Shown one piece after another: positions 7,790-15,178 of a DNA stretch of 44,267 bases. The stretch is from the NCBI GenBank assembly GCA_903892905.1, contig CAITKI010000113.1:1-44267 (forward strand), in the 5' to 3' direction. The DNA is from an uncultured Microcaldota archaeon (GTDB taxonomy: Archaea > Micrarchaeota > Micrarchaeia > Anstonellales > Anstonellaceae). The position numbers and the translations under genes were made by a program. The stretch's first letter is position 1, and each line of letters starts with the position of its first letter. The notes below the pieces were generated by a model. It saw only the letters and a program-made list of their open reading frames with translations, searched no databases and was not told the origin of the DNA.

Positions 7790-8725
7790 TCATTCGTTTC
7801 CCTTGGCGGCTTCCACGTAATCCTCGCCCAGCTTCTGCACGAACCAGTCCACGAGCTTATCGAGTTTTTGGGTGTTTTGCGCATATTGGAGCTCTTTCAC
7901 ATAGGGGATGGTGTCCTTTACTTTTATGTTGACGGGCGGATATCCGTTGCGCATGAGGATTAGGCTGGTCAGCAGCCTTGCCACCCTCCCATTGCCATCC
8001 CCGAATGGATGTACTTCGATGAATTTCAGGTGCGTTGTTGCTGCAAGTTCTATCGGATGGAGCTTCACCTTGTTCTTTGCGTACCATGCAAGGAATTCCC
8101 TGAATTTTCCGTTGACTTCCTTTTCGGATGGCGGCATCCAGTTCGCGCCATCTATCGCAACCGGGTAATTCCTTATCCTTCCGCCCTGCTGCTCATCGAT
8201 GTTCGCCATCATCATTTTATGCAGCCGAAGGATGAGGCGCTTTGAGACATCTGCCTTGCATGCCATTATGTAATTCAGCGCTTTTTCCGTGTTGAATATC
8301 TCGTGTATCTCCCTGAGGCTTTTGCCTGACGGCATCACCTTCTTTTCAAGCATTGCCGCTGTTTCAAGAAGGGATACGGAATTGCCCTCTATGGCGTTTG
8401 TGTTGTATGTGAACCGTATGGTGAAGTCGCGCTCCCTCTTTTCAAGCGCAATCTGAGGGTAATTCTTCACTTTCTTCTGGAATTCCCCTATCACAAAATC
8501 AAGCTTTGCCAGCCGCTCGGGGTCAAGATAGGTGTATTTTTTCTTCACAGGTATTTTGTACTTTATGATGAAAAGCTTGGTGAGCTTTTGGAGTTCTGCC
8601 TTATTGGGCATTTTCTTCCCGATGTATTCCCGCAGCGACTTCCACTTTCCCCTATCTGTTCTGAGGTTGTGGGCAAGGTAATAATACGCCACTTTCCCTG
8701 TTTTTTTCCTTGCTACGAAAACCAT
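7790..8725 (-). CDS. Fic-domain protein (likely class II AMP-transferase)
   Basis: The Fic motif HPFGDGNGRVAR (residues 239-250 from the ATG) is complete, including the catalytic His. Upstream, TNAIEG (about residues 109-114) matches the [ST]-x3-E-[GN] inhibitory helix placed N-terminal to the Fic core, as in class II Fic proteins, whose Glu blocks ATP until released. The family transfers AMP or related groups to protein side chains; the target is unknown. The N-terminal about 60 residues are basic and rich in Lys and Tyr (RKKTGKVAYYYLAHNLRTD) and may form a DNA- or target-binding extension. I chose the ATG at 8725; a GTG three codons upstream (8734) is also possible. A short TATA-like TTTTATAG lies about 20 nt upstream, so the mRNA is probably leaderless or nearly so. 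Confidence 0.92.
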   Translation of the reverse strand: MVFVARKKTGKVAYYYLAHNLRTDRGKWKSLREYIGKKMPNKAELQKLTKLFIIKYKIPVKKKYTYLDPERLAKLDFVIGEFQKKVKNYPQIALEKRERDFTIRFTYNTNAIEGNSVSLLETAAMLEKKVMPSGKSLREIHEIFNTEKALNYIMACKADVSKRLILRLHKMMMANIDEQQGGRIRNYPVAIDGANWMPPSEKEVNGKFREFLAWYAKNKVKLHPIELAATTHLKFIEVHPFGDGNGRVARLLTSLILMRNGYPPVNIKVKDTIPYVKELQYAQNTQKLDKLVDWFVQKLGEDYVEAAKGNE

Positions 8726-8778
8726 TGTTACCACAAATCTATAAAACTCAGAAAATTCTTATAAATGTGGTGGTAAGA

Positions 8779-9750
8779 CTACTCTTTCTCCAGAGGGAAC
8801 AGGTCATACTTCACGTTGTGGTCGAAAATTATCGCACTCTCAATCTTTCCAACCCATGGGAATGCCTGCCTCAGCGCTGATACCTGGCGCTGGAATTCCT
8901 TTTGGTCGCGCACTTCCACAATCATCTCAAAATTCCAGCTTCCCAGCGTCTCTAGCAGGAACACCGCGTTCGGGTTTGCCTGCGCATAGCCATAGATTTT
9001 CCTGCGCTTCTCCTCATCCAAGCCATCCACCTGCAGGAAAAGCTGGTAGCACTGATAACCATACTTCTGGCAGCTTACCTGCGGCGATGCGCCCTGCAGG
9101 ATTCCTTTCTCCTCCAGCCTTTTCAGCCTGAAAGCAACCGTGCTTGCAGGCATGCCTGCCTTCTTTGCAATTGCAACAGTTTCCGCGCGCGCAGATTGTG
9201 AAATCGCTTTCAGAATGGCAAAGTCAGCGCCATCCAGTGTCTGTTTTCCAAGCTTCCTGCCAAAGTATGGCGTCTTGGCATTGGCTTTTCGCTCGCCTGC
9301 TGCCAAGTAGTCTCTTGGGAACTGCGTTAGCTCCATCCTGATTGCCACTTCCCAGCCTGCAAGCACATTGCGCGCCTTCTCCTTGATTTTTGTGAAGATG
9401 GAATAGAACTCAAAGTCATCGCGCGCCATCACAGCGAAGGCAAGGTCAAACCTGCCGCCAAAATCAGCGAGCCAATACACACGCGGGTGCGCCACGAGGT
9501 ATTCCAGCATCTCTTTCCTGCCCTCCTCAGACTCAAAGCAGCAGAAAACCCCGTAGCCGATATAGCCAAGCTCAGAGAAATTCACCAGCGCCATGTAGCG
9601 CTTCACCACGCCCTCCTTTTCCAATCGCGCGAGCCTATAGCGCACCACTTCAGGCGAGGATCGCACGGAGCGCGCAATCTGCTTCACGCCCGCGCGCGCC
9701 TTGCCTTCCAGCGCGAGCAATATCTTCCTGTCGAGGGCGTCAAGTTCCAT
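8779..9750 (-). CDS. Tandem-duplicated Lrp/AsnC-family transcription regulator
   Basis: This 323-residue protein contains two Lrp/AsnC units in one chain, about twice the usual length. Unit 1 (about 1-165) begins LDALDRKILLALEGKARAGV with a helix-turn-helix ending VRYRLARLEKEGVVKRY. Unit 2 (about 170-323) begins LDGADFAILKAISQSARAE with VAFRLKRLEEKGILQG. Each HTH is followed by a ligand-binding-like alpha/beta domain. Lrp proteins are usually dimers of single units, so this chain could be a built-in heterodimer with two different DNA- or effector-binding halves. The ATG at 9750 has no strong Shine-Dalgarno sequence but has a TATA box about 25-30 nt upstream. It faces the divergent gene at 9897, a plausible regulatory target. 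Confidence 0.92.
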   Translation of the reverse strand: MELDALDRKILLALEGKARAGVKQIARSVRSSPEVVRYRLARLEKEGVVKRYMALVNFSELGYIGYGVFCCFESEEGRKEMLEYLVAHPRVYWLADFGGRFDLAFAVMARDDFEFYSIFTKIKEKARNVLAGWEVAIRMELTQFPRDYLAAGERKANAKTPYFGRKLGKQTLDGADFAILKAISQSARAETVAIAKKAGMPASTVAFRLKRLEEKGILQGASPQVSCQKYGYQCYQLFLQVDGLDEEKRRKIYGYAQANPNAVFLLETLGSWNFEMIVEVRDQKEFQRQVSALRQAFPWVGKIESAIIFDHNVKYDLFPLEKE

Positions 9751-9772
9751 ATTTTCATTTATAGCAAAAAAA

Positions 9773-9783
9773 GCTTATAAAAG
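9773..9783 (-). promoter_or_regulatory. TATA box for the Lrp gene
   Basis: The minus strand reads CTTTTATAAGC about 28 nt upstream of the ATG at 9750, which places initiation at or just before the start codon. A second A/T-rich block, GCTATAAATG, lies closer to the ATG at 9756-9765. Confidence 0.6.
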
Positions 9784-9810
9784 TTGTTGTTTGGCATGAT
9801 TTTTGCTAAA

Positions 9811-9820
9811 AAGTATAATA
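9811..9820 (+). promoter_or_regulatory. TATA box for the 9897 gene
   Basis: AAGTATAATA lies about 80 nt upstream of the ATG at 9897. It would give a leader of about 55 nt that ends in a strong Shine-Dalgarno sequence. It lies about 30 nt from the oppositely directed Lrp TATA box, so the two promoters share regulatory DNA. Confidence 0.5.
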
Positions 9821-9896
9821 AACCACAATAACCACATTGAACAACACAGAACAACAGAACGGAAGAAAAGAAAAACAAAATTGGAGGTGGATTGAA

Positions 9897-10586
9897 ATGG
9901 CATTGATTATGAAGGATGGAAAGGAAATGCGCGTGCCCGGAAGGGCAATTCCTGCGGAAAAGTGCAGGCCGGAACGGGTTCATTTTCCGGAAATGCACTG
10001 CTATGTGGATTTCGGACCAGTCCGTATGCTCGATGCAATGAGCTTCAGTGAATTTAGGAAAGAGCGCACGGTAGCTCAGATTCAAGCACTGGTGGAAGCC
10101 AGGCAGGCAAAAGCGCTTGTAGCGGAGGATACCGGCGATCTAAAGACGGCTTACCTTCTCGTGGTAAAATCTGCGCGGAGCCTAGAGGATGTTTGCAAGG
10201 AGATGATTGCAATACGCCGCAAAGAACACGAAGATTTTGTCAAGTACCATGCAGGCGGCTTTCACATGTTTAACTTCGGAGATATTCATTATAAAATTCT
10301 TCAGGCGTGGGATGCGGCATACGACTACGCAACAAGCCCAGAAGACAAAGCAATGTGTGCTGAAAAAAAAGGGTTCTTCGACCGCTTATGGGTGATTTCC
10401 GGCATTCTGGAAGACACTCGCGTCTCCATCACCCGTAAATCCATGAGCGATGCCGAAAAAATCGAGCTGCTGCGGATGCTTGTGCGCATGAGCGAGATAG
10501 TCGGGCCGGAGTTTTCGACCTACTCGGAGTTCGATGTCAAGGGTGTCAAATCGGAAATTGCCGAGTTGGAAGGGCTCTCGAAGTAG
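9897..10586 (+). CDS. Unknown protein with strong leader (first of a pair)
   Basis: This 229-residue soluble, mostly helical, charged protein has no signal peptide and no family I recognise. Visible segments include VDFGPVRMLDAMSFSEF, YLLVVKSARSLEDVCKEM and AGGFHMFNFGDIHYKI. The ATG at 9897 has GGAGGTGG 6 nt upstream. An in-frame ATG 20 codons earlier (9837) has no ribosome-binding site. The leader TTGGAGGTGGATTGAA is almost identical to the leader of the next gene, so the two are probably expressed at matched levels. Codon use is less GC-biased than in the surrounding genes, which may mark an accessory gene pair. Confidence 0.75.
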   Translation: MALIMKDGKEMRVPGRAIPAEKCRPERVHFPEMHCYVDFGPVRMLDAMSFSEFRKERTVAQIQALVEARQAKALVAEDTGDLKTAYLLVVKSARSLEDVCKEMIAIRRKEHEDFVKYHAGGFHMFNFGDIHYKILQAWDAAYDYATSPEDKAMCAEKKGFFDRLWVISGILEDTRVSITRKSMSDAEKIELLRMLVRMSEIVGPEFSTYSEFDVKGVKSEIAELEGLSK

Positions 10587-10618
10587 CTAATGCGCTGAAA
10601 AATTGGAGGTTGATTGAT

Positions 10619-11446
10619 ATGATGCAAAAAACCATTGCAACTGGCGGAAAATCCCTGCCCGTCAAGGCATTCATAGAAAAAAACAGCCTTGGCAGCTGGA
10701 GCAAGTTCAGGTCAATGTCCATCAAAGACCAGAACGAAATAATGCTGGGTGCCAAGTGCTACAAGAAGCTTGGGGAAAGAGTGCATGATTACTTGCATGA
10801 AAATCTGGGCGCAGAAGAGGCAAAAGAACTATACTCTCCTGCGAGCCGCCTCAGAAGCATAGTCCACCTTACCAATAAGAAGGCCCTCAAGACTTTTTGG
10901 GATAACAACAAAAAGGAATTTGCCGCCGCAATAAGGTGCGTTTCTGCAAGTGACAGGCTTAGAATAAGCGAATCCATTGCCATCGCCACTGGAAGAAAAA
11001 ATGCCGCATCTGCAGCCCGGTCTAAATTGGACGGCATGATCCTAAATGACGGCCTGGACCGGCTTGTAAAAAGACACGAGAACGCAGAAAATCGCGAAGG
11101 CCGCCGGTGGGGAGATGCTGTGAACAAACTGGCAGCGCAAGAAAGGCCAGTGGATTTGAGCCGGCATGTGGGAGTAATCGATATAATCTTCGAGGCGAGC
11201 CAATGCATGCTAGGTGAAATAAAAGAACACAATAATGAGCGCGTGTCACACGTGTACTTTGTGGGCGTTTTTAATGCAGATGCATGGTATCTTGCGAAGA
11301 AGATTAACGATGTGATCAGGGCACTCAAGAATATCAAAACATCTGGGAACGCATTGCCTGAAAAGACAAAAAATCAAATAAATGGATGGGTGCGTGAGTT
11401 GTCAGATATGCCCATACGCTCATACACTGTCCGTTATGGGATTTAA
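10619..11446 (+). CDS. Unknown protein (second of a pair)
   Basis: This 275-residue soluble, mostly helical, Lys/Arg-rich protein begins MMQKTIATGGKSLPVKAF. No family was recognised. GGAGGTTG precedes the ATG at 10619 by about 8 nt, in a leader that nearly duplicates that of the 9897 gene. It follows that gene by 32 nt and shares its transcript. Segments such as NNERVSHVYFVGVFNADAW and the C-terminal LSDMPIRSYTVRYGI look folded. A hairpin and T-run follow the stop. Confidence 0.75.
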   Translation: MMQKTIATGGKSLPVKAFIEKNSLGSWSKFRSMSIKDQNEIMLGAKCYKKLGERVHDYLHENLGAEEAKELYSPASRLRSIVHLTNKKALKTFWDNNKKEFAAAIRCVSASDRLRISESIAIATGRKNAASAARSKLDGMILNDGLDRLVKRHENAENREGRRWGDAVNKLAAQERPVDLSRHVGVIDIIFEASQCMLGEIKEHNNERVSHVYFVGVFNADAWYLAKKINDVIRALKNIKTSGNALPEKTKNQINGWVRELSDMPIRSYTVRYGI

Positions 11447-11447
11447 A

Positions 11448-11497
11448 TTGGCAAACTGCCAAGAAATAGCAAAACCGTTCCCTCTTTTTCTTTTTTC
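11448..11497 (+). terminator. Hairpin plus T-run between convergent genes
   Basis: TTGGCA/TGCCAA with a 3-nt loop (11448-11462) is followed about 20 nt later by CTTTTTCTTTTTTC (11484-11497). It sits between the end of the 10619 gene and the end of tbp, whose stop overlaps the T-run. Confidence 0.55.
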
Positions 11498-12122
11498 AAT
11501 CCTTCTTTATCGGCAGCGGGGACGAATAGGGCGCGAGGAGCTTGGCAGCCTGGTTGAGCGCGGCTGAGACGTCTGCCTCGCTTCTCCCTCCCGTGCAGAT
11601 TATCTTGCCGTTCTTGAAGAGAAGCAGCGATGTCTTGGGCACAAGGAACTTCAGGATGGCGCCTGGGAACTGCTCAGGCTCGTATTCCACGTCTGGCACT
11701 TCGGACGCAATCCCGTAAAGGTCAAGCTCCACGCCAAGCGCGGCGGATGCCACGATGTTCTGGATGACGAATTTGGGCTTGAAGTTCTTCGGAGGCGTGA
11801 TTTTCGAGTATTTCTCGAGCATCTTCATGGTGAGCGCAATGGCGTCCGTGACCTCTTTCTCGTTCTTCCCGCCTGCGCAGATGATTTTCCCGTTCTTGAA
11901 AAGCAAAAGCGAGGTTTTCGGGTCTTTCAGCTTCAATATGGCGCCCGGGAACTGCTCAGGCTCGTATTCCACGTCATGAAGCTTGTAGGCAATGGTGTAA
12001 AGGTCAAGCTCAAGGCCCAGCTCGGAAGAGGCGACGATGTTCTCGATCTTGAAAGTAGGTTTTATGGCTATCTGGGGCATGCTGCCTTTCTTAAATTTCT
12101 TTTTGCTTTTGCTCTTTTTCAT
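11496..12122 (-). CDS. tbp: TATA-binding protein
   Basis: This 208-residue protein contains the two-fold repeat of the archaeal TBP saddle. Each half has a copy of ENIVAS/QNIVAS, ELDLY, DVEYEPEQFPGAILK and TSLLLFKNGKIIC. It binds TATA boxes and recruits TFB and RNA polymerase. The ATG at 12122, with GAGGGG 5 nt upstream, gives a 14-residue Lys-rich extension (MKKSKSKKKFKKGS) before the core. The alternative ATG at 12080 (MPQIAIKPTFKI) would give the usual compact form. The C-terminus ends in a short basic tail (LPIKKD) rather than a long acidic one. A transposon end hairpin lies about 20 nt upstream of the start codon, so its promoter is entangled with the inserted element. Confidence 0.96.
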   Translation of the reverse strand: MKKSKSKKKFKKGSMPQIAIKPTFKIENIVASSELGLELDLYTIAYKLHDVEYEPEQFPGAILKLKDPKTSLLLFKNGKIICAGGKNEKEVTDAIALTMKMLEKYSKITPPKNFKPKFVIQNIVASAALGVELDLYGIASEVPDVEYEPEQFPGAILKFLVPKTSLLLFKNGKIICTGGRSEADVSAALNQAAKLLAPYSSPLPIKKD

Positions 12123-12141
12123 AAAACCCCTCGCAAGGAAA

Positions 12142-12161
12142 CCCACAATTTCAATCGTGGG
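12142..12161. repeat. IS200/IS605-type end hairpin next to tbp
   Basis: CCCAC and GTGGG flank a 10-nt loop, followed by GAGGAATTGC. The minus-strand reading (CAATTCCTCCCACGATTG and onward) resembles the end hairpins that accompany archaeal tnpB genes. It may be the left end of the element at 12326-13453 or a separate solo end. The right end at about 13427-13453 carries a related but degenerate stem. Confidence 0.45.
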
Positions 12162-12325
12162 AGGAATTGCGCTCTCCATATTCTTGAATACATCCCCGAA
12201 CCATCTCTTTTGAATGGAATCTGGTTGTTCCGAAACCCTGAATGTTCTGTTGCAGTTTCTGGAAATTTCACCGGCATCCTACCGTCTGCAAGCCTTTTTA
12301 TAGCCGCAAAATCCTTAATAAAGAC

Positions 12326-13453
12326 ATGCTGAAGACCATCCCAACGGCCATCGAGGAATTGCCCGGGCAGCGCGCCATGCTTGATGATACATTGTCTTCC
12401 ATGTCTGACGCCATGAACTTTGCCGTTTCCTCCTGTTATGAACATGAGGAAACCAACGCCTTCCGGATGCACCATTTCAATTATTCTGCCCTTCGCAGAA
12501 AATTTAGCCTTCCTGCCCAGCTTGCAGTTGTTGCCAACAAGTATGCCTGTTCTTCCGTGAAGGAGGCAATCAAAAGAAAAGCCCCAAGACCAAAGTTTTC
12601 CGGCAAGTCTATCCATTACGATGCAAGGAGTAGCAAGATAGACCTCGTGAAGAAAACCGCAAGCCTCCTTACAAAAAACGGGAGGCTCAAGATGAAGCTC
12701 AACGTTCCTGAATATTTCCGGAAGTTTTCCGATTGGAAGGTCAAGGAAAGCAATCTTGTCAAGTGCAGAGATGGGAAGTTCAGGCTGATGATTGCTATTG
12801 AACGCCCAACCATCAAATCCAATGGCACTGGTAAGGTCATTGGGGTGGACCGAGGCATCAACAACATTATCGCCACTTCGGAAGGATGGCTTTACGAAGG
12901 GCACGATGTTTTTTCCAGAAAGCAAAGGTATGTTCTGTTGAGGGCAGGGTTGCAAAGCAAAGGCACTCGCTCCGCCAAAAGGCATCTTGTAAGGATGCGT
13001 GGCAGGGAGAAACGTTTTATGCGGGATGTCAACCACTGCATAAGCAGGGCTTTGATAAGCACTGCAGGACTGAATGGGGTCCTGGTTTTGGAGAACTTGA
13101 AGGGGATAAGAGCCGCAAGGCATCGGCACGAGCAGAACTGGCTCTTTTCCAACTGGGCTTTTTACCAGTTGGAAAGCTTCCTCGCATACAAAGGAGAAGA
13201 AACAGGAGTTGCTGTGAAGTTCGTTCCCGCGAGGGACACTTCCCGTGCCTGTTCCATATGCGGCAGCTTGAAAAGAGGGCAGAGACAAGGCTCTGTCTTC
13301 AAGTGCAAAACATGCGGCGTGATTCTCCACGCCGATTTGAACGCTGCCAAGAACATCCTGCACAGATACACTTCCATCAGCGGGCTGCAGTCAATCTGCC
13401 CATTGCTCCCGACCGGGTCGAGCAAGCCCACGTTTTTAACCGTGAGTAATTGA
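12326..13453 (+). CDS. tnpB: TnpB RNA-guided nuclease (transposon OrfB)
   Basis: This 375-residue TnpB appears catalytically intact. RuvC-I is IGVDRGINNI (Asp175), RuvC-II is VLVLENLKGI (Glu256), the zinc finger is CSIC (309-312) with CKTC (327-330), and RuvC-III is HADLNAAKNIL (Asp337). Known TnpB proteins use an RNA from the 3' end of their own element to guide cleavage next to a short target-adjacent motif. The N-terminal part (LPGQRAMLDDTLSSMSDAMNFA) is the usual wedge/helical region. I chose the ATG at 12326; the open frame continues upstream without a better start. Lack of tnpA means it either moves with help from elsewhere or is retained as a stand-alone nuclease. Confidence 0.93.
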   Translation: MLKTIPTAIEELPGQRAMLDDTLSSMSDAMNFAVSSCYEHEETNAFRMHHFNYSALRRKFSLPAQLAVVANKYACSSVKEAIKRKAPRPKFSGKSIHYDARSSKIDLVKKTASLLTKNGRLKMKLNVPEYFRKFSDWKVKESNLVKCRDGKFRLMIAIERPTIKSNGTGKVIGVDRGINNIIATSEGWLYEGHDVFSRKQRYVLLRAGLQSKGTRSAKRHLVRMRGREKRFMRDVNHCISRALISTAGLNGVLVLENLKGIRAARHRHEQNWLFSNWAFYQLESFLAYKGEETGVAVKFVPARDTSRACSICGSLKRGQRQGSVFKCKTCGVILHADLNAAKNILHRYTSISGLQSICPLLPTGSSKPTFLTVSN

Positions 13454-13456
13454 CAT
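13320..13456 (+). ncRNA. Candidate omega RNA at the 3' end of tnpB
   Basis: TnpB guide scaffolds typically overlap the 3' end of the gene and end at the transposon right end. That would place the scaffold here, with the guide taken from the sequence after 13456. This is based on family knowledge and position; the degenerate terminal stem at 13427-13448 is the only structural evidence seen. Confidence 0.25.
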
Positions 13457-13475
13457 AGAACCAGCCCCATACAAA

Positions 13476-13521
13476 CATTTTTAAACCGTCTGAGATATTT
13501 AAAAGGGCAAGGTATTTAAAC
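13476..13521 (+). promoter_or_regulatory. Cluster of three TATA-like boxes upstream of the eL21 gene
   Basis: CATTTTTAAAC (13476-13486), GATATTTAAAAG (13494-13505) and GTATTTAAAC (13512-13521) lie in 46 nt. The last would start transcription near 13545, about 40 nt before the start codon. The three may be alternative start points for the eL21-rpoF transcript. Confidence 0.6.
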
Positions 13522-13586
13522 TAGACGCAGGGTAATCATCCCCTGGCTGCGGTTCTCGCTGCCAAACGCTATTAAGGTGATGAAAA

Positions 13587-13871
13587 ATGAGACGCTCACT
13601 TGGAAAAATGTCAAAAAGAAGCCGCGCACTTGGCCAGTCCAAGCGCAAGCTCACGATCCCCGGGCTGATAAGCGGGTATTCCATCGGCGACTGCGTGGCT
13701 ATTGACCATCAGTCAAAGTACTCAGGCATGCCGCACCCGCGCTACCGCGGAAGGACAGGCACCATTGTCGCGCAGCGCGGCAAGTCATACGTCGTTGAAA
13801 TAAGCGACATGAATGCCACGAAGCAGCTTATCATCCCCCCGGTGCACCTCAAGGCAGTGGGGAAGAAATAA
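13587..13871 (+). CDS. rpl21e: Ribosomal protein eL21
   Basis: This 94-residue protein matches archaeal/eukaryotic L21e. It has an Arg/Lys-rich N-terminus (MRRSLGKMSKRSRALGQSKRK) and the signature GMPHPRYRGRTGTIVAQRGKSYVVEI. It binds 23S rRNA in the large subunit. AAGGTGATG precedes the start codon. It is followed after 12 nt by rpoF and then by the DUF655 gene, an order conserved in many archaea. Confidence 0.97.
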   Translation: MRRSLGKMSKRSRALGQSKRKLTIPGLISGYSIGDCVAIDHQSKYSGMPHPRYRGRTGTIVAQRGKSYVVEISDMNATKQLIIPPVHLKAVGKK

Positions 13872-13883
13872 ACGGTGGTCCAC

Positions 13884-14327
13884 ATGATAGGAAAAGGCGC
13901 AAACGAAATCCGCCCGGCATTGCTCGCCGAGGTGGAAAAGATACTCGACAAGAGGCAGGGCACGGCCGGCGAGTTCGGCTTCGAGCAGCAGACCACCCTT
14001 GAATACGCCAAGCGCTTTTCCCACCTGAAGTACAACGACGCCAAGGAGATGCTCGACGAGCTCGAGAAGCTCGAGGTGAAGACCGAGACCGCGGTGAAAA
14101 TCGTGGACCTGCTCCCGAAGAACAAGAGCCAGCTCATGCTCATCCTTGTTAAAGACAAAGTGGAGCTTCCAGAGAAGAAAATGGAGAAGGTGGAAGCGCT
14201 CATTGCGGAATACTCGAAAAAGGCAAAGAAATTCGAGCCCAAAGTAGAGGCACTGCCCGATGCGCCCGCGGCCGCGCCAGCAGAGGCGCCAGTCGAGGAA
14301 GCGAAGGAAAAGAAGAAATCCGACTGA
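13884..14327 (+). CDS. rpoF: RNA polymerase subunit Rpb4/RpoF
   Basis: This 147-residue protein has the archaeal Rpb4 pattern. It combines an N-terminal EIRPALLAEVEKILDKR and a helical HRDC-like core (QQTTLEYAKRFSHLKYNDAKEMLDEL, split by charged turns) with a Lys/Glu C-terminal domain. It forms the polymerase stalk with Rpb7/RpoE. A low-complexity Ala/Pro/Glu tail (about 121-147) ends the protein and is longer than usual. The ATG at 13884 is preceded by GGTGG. A GTG three codons upstream is in frame but overlaps that ribosome-binding site. Confidence 0.93.
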   Translation: MIGKGANEIRPALLAEVEKILDKRQGTAGEFGFEQQTTLEYAKRFSHLKYNDAKEMLDELEKLEVKTETAVKIVDLLPKNKSQLMLILVKDKVELPEKKMEKVEALIAEYSKKAKKFEPKVEALPDAPAAAPAEAPVEEAKEKKKSD

Positions 14328-14390
14328 CGCATAGCATTTTATAATGCCTTAAACATAATCCACGTTAACGCAGGTAATGAATAACGCCCG

Positions 14391-14461
14391 ATGATTTTAT
14401 GGAAACACAGCCGCTTTGGCGGCTTATTTCCAAAAATCCAAACGGAATGATTTTATGGAAA
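14391..14461 (+). repeat. 15-bp direct repeats flanking a hairpin at the DUF655 start
   Basis: ATGATTTTATGGAAA occurs at 14391-14405 and again at 14447-14461. The second copy includes the start codon of the DUF655 gene. Between them is a hairpin AGCCGC/GCGGCT (14409-14424). The arrangement duplicates the translation start and resembles the junction duplications in the large operon. Confidence 0.8.
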
Positions 14462-15018
14462 TGGAACTGTACGCCCGTGTCATTGACTTCATGCCCGAGG
14501 GCAGGCCAACCGACCGCATGCGCGAGCCCATAGCGCAGCTTGTGGGCGAGAAGTTCTTCACCCTGCTTGAGGTTTCCATCATCCGCGGCTCGGCAGTCGC
14601 GCTTGGCCAGCGCCTGTGCATTGGCAAGGAAGGCAGGGTGGAAGTGGAGAAGATAAAAAAGCGCCTCGACTTCCAGGACCTATCCGCAACGTCGAGAAGC
14701 GAGCTTCCCATCGCGGCAAGGAACATAATTTCGGACCGCGAGGCTGATTTCGTTTCATTCTTCAATAAAGCAGGCCCCATCTCCATGAGGCTGCACCAGC
14801 TTGAGCTGCTTTCCGGCATTGGCAAGAAGCACCTTCAGGAGCTTTTGGGCGCGCGCGAGGAAAAGCCTTTCGAGAGCTTCAAGGACATCCAGTCGCGCGT
14901 GTCGCTTCTCCCTGACCCTGCAAACCTCATAGTCTCGCGCGTGAACGAGGAGCTTGGAGGCGTCTCGAAATACTACTTGTTCGTGCGACCCCCGTCCAAG
15001 CACTACGACGAGTTTTGA
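14455..15018 (+). CDS. DUF655 protein (HhH, predicted RNA/DNA binding)
   Basis: This 187-residue protein matches the archaeal DUF655 family. It has the N-terminal ELYARVIDFMPEGRPTDR, an OB-like strand set, and a helix-hairpin-helix region (LELLSGIGKKHLQELLGARE) followed by FESFKDIQSRV and VNEELGG. The family is found next to eL21, rpoF and ksgA in many archaea and is thought to act on ribosomal RNA or DNA; no activity is established. I chose the ATG at 14455; ATG 14461 is also possible. The start codon lies in the second copy of a 15-bp direct repeat, and the ribosome-binding site is weak (GGAATGA). Confidence 0.92.
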   Translation: MEMELYARVIDFMPEGRPTDRMREPIAQLVGEKFFTLLEVSIIRGSAVALGQRLCIGKEGRVEVEKIKKRLDFQDLSATSRSELPIAARNIISDREADFVSFFNKAGPISMRLHQLELLSGIGKKHLQELLGAREEKPFESFKDIQSRVSLLPDPANLIVSRVNEELGGVSKYYLFVRPPSKHYDEF

Positions 15019-15082
15019 GTTTGCGCGCACAAGGCTGCAGTTCTCATTTTAATCGTTAGTGCCAAACATATGCATGCCTCAT

Positions 15083-15156
15083 GGGTCCGTGTGGTAACCT
15101 GGATAGCCGACGAGGCTTCGAACCTCGGGGTAAGGGTTCAAATCCCTTCGGGCCCG
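15083..15156 (+). tRNA. tRNA-Arg (anticodon UCG)
   Basis: The 74-nt cloverleaf folds fully. It has a 7-bp acceptor stem, a D-arm with GG at the loop tip, a 5-bp anticodon stem CGAGG/CCTCG with loop CTTCGAA (anticodon TCG at 15118-15120), a short variable loop, and a T-arm AAGGG/CCCTT with loop TTCAAAT. The discriminator base is G. No CCA is encoded and no intron is present. Confidence 0.95.
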
Positions 15157-15178
15157 TTAGTTTCCATCTGGTGGGGAA

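Larger units (their letters stand above)
12142..13456 (+). mobile_element. Solitary tnpB element (IS1341-type, IS200/IS605 group)
   Basis: The element consists of one tnpB gene with no tnpA partner. The left limit is placed at the subterminal hairpin at 12142. The right limit is at TTGAC (13452-13456), where such elements usually end after a GCCCACG-type stem; here that stem is degenerate (GCCCACG, TTTTTAAC, CGTGAG). Exact cleavage sites could not be fixed from sequence alone. It sits between tbp and the eL21 gene. Confidence 0.55.

Noticed and set aside
12119-13363. 414-codon minus-strand ORF opposite tnpB
   Set aside because: It has no recognised motif and no ribosome-binding site, and it overlaps a TnpB with all catalytic residues.
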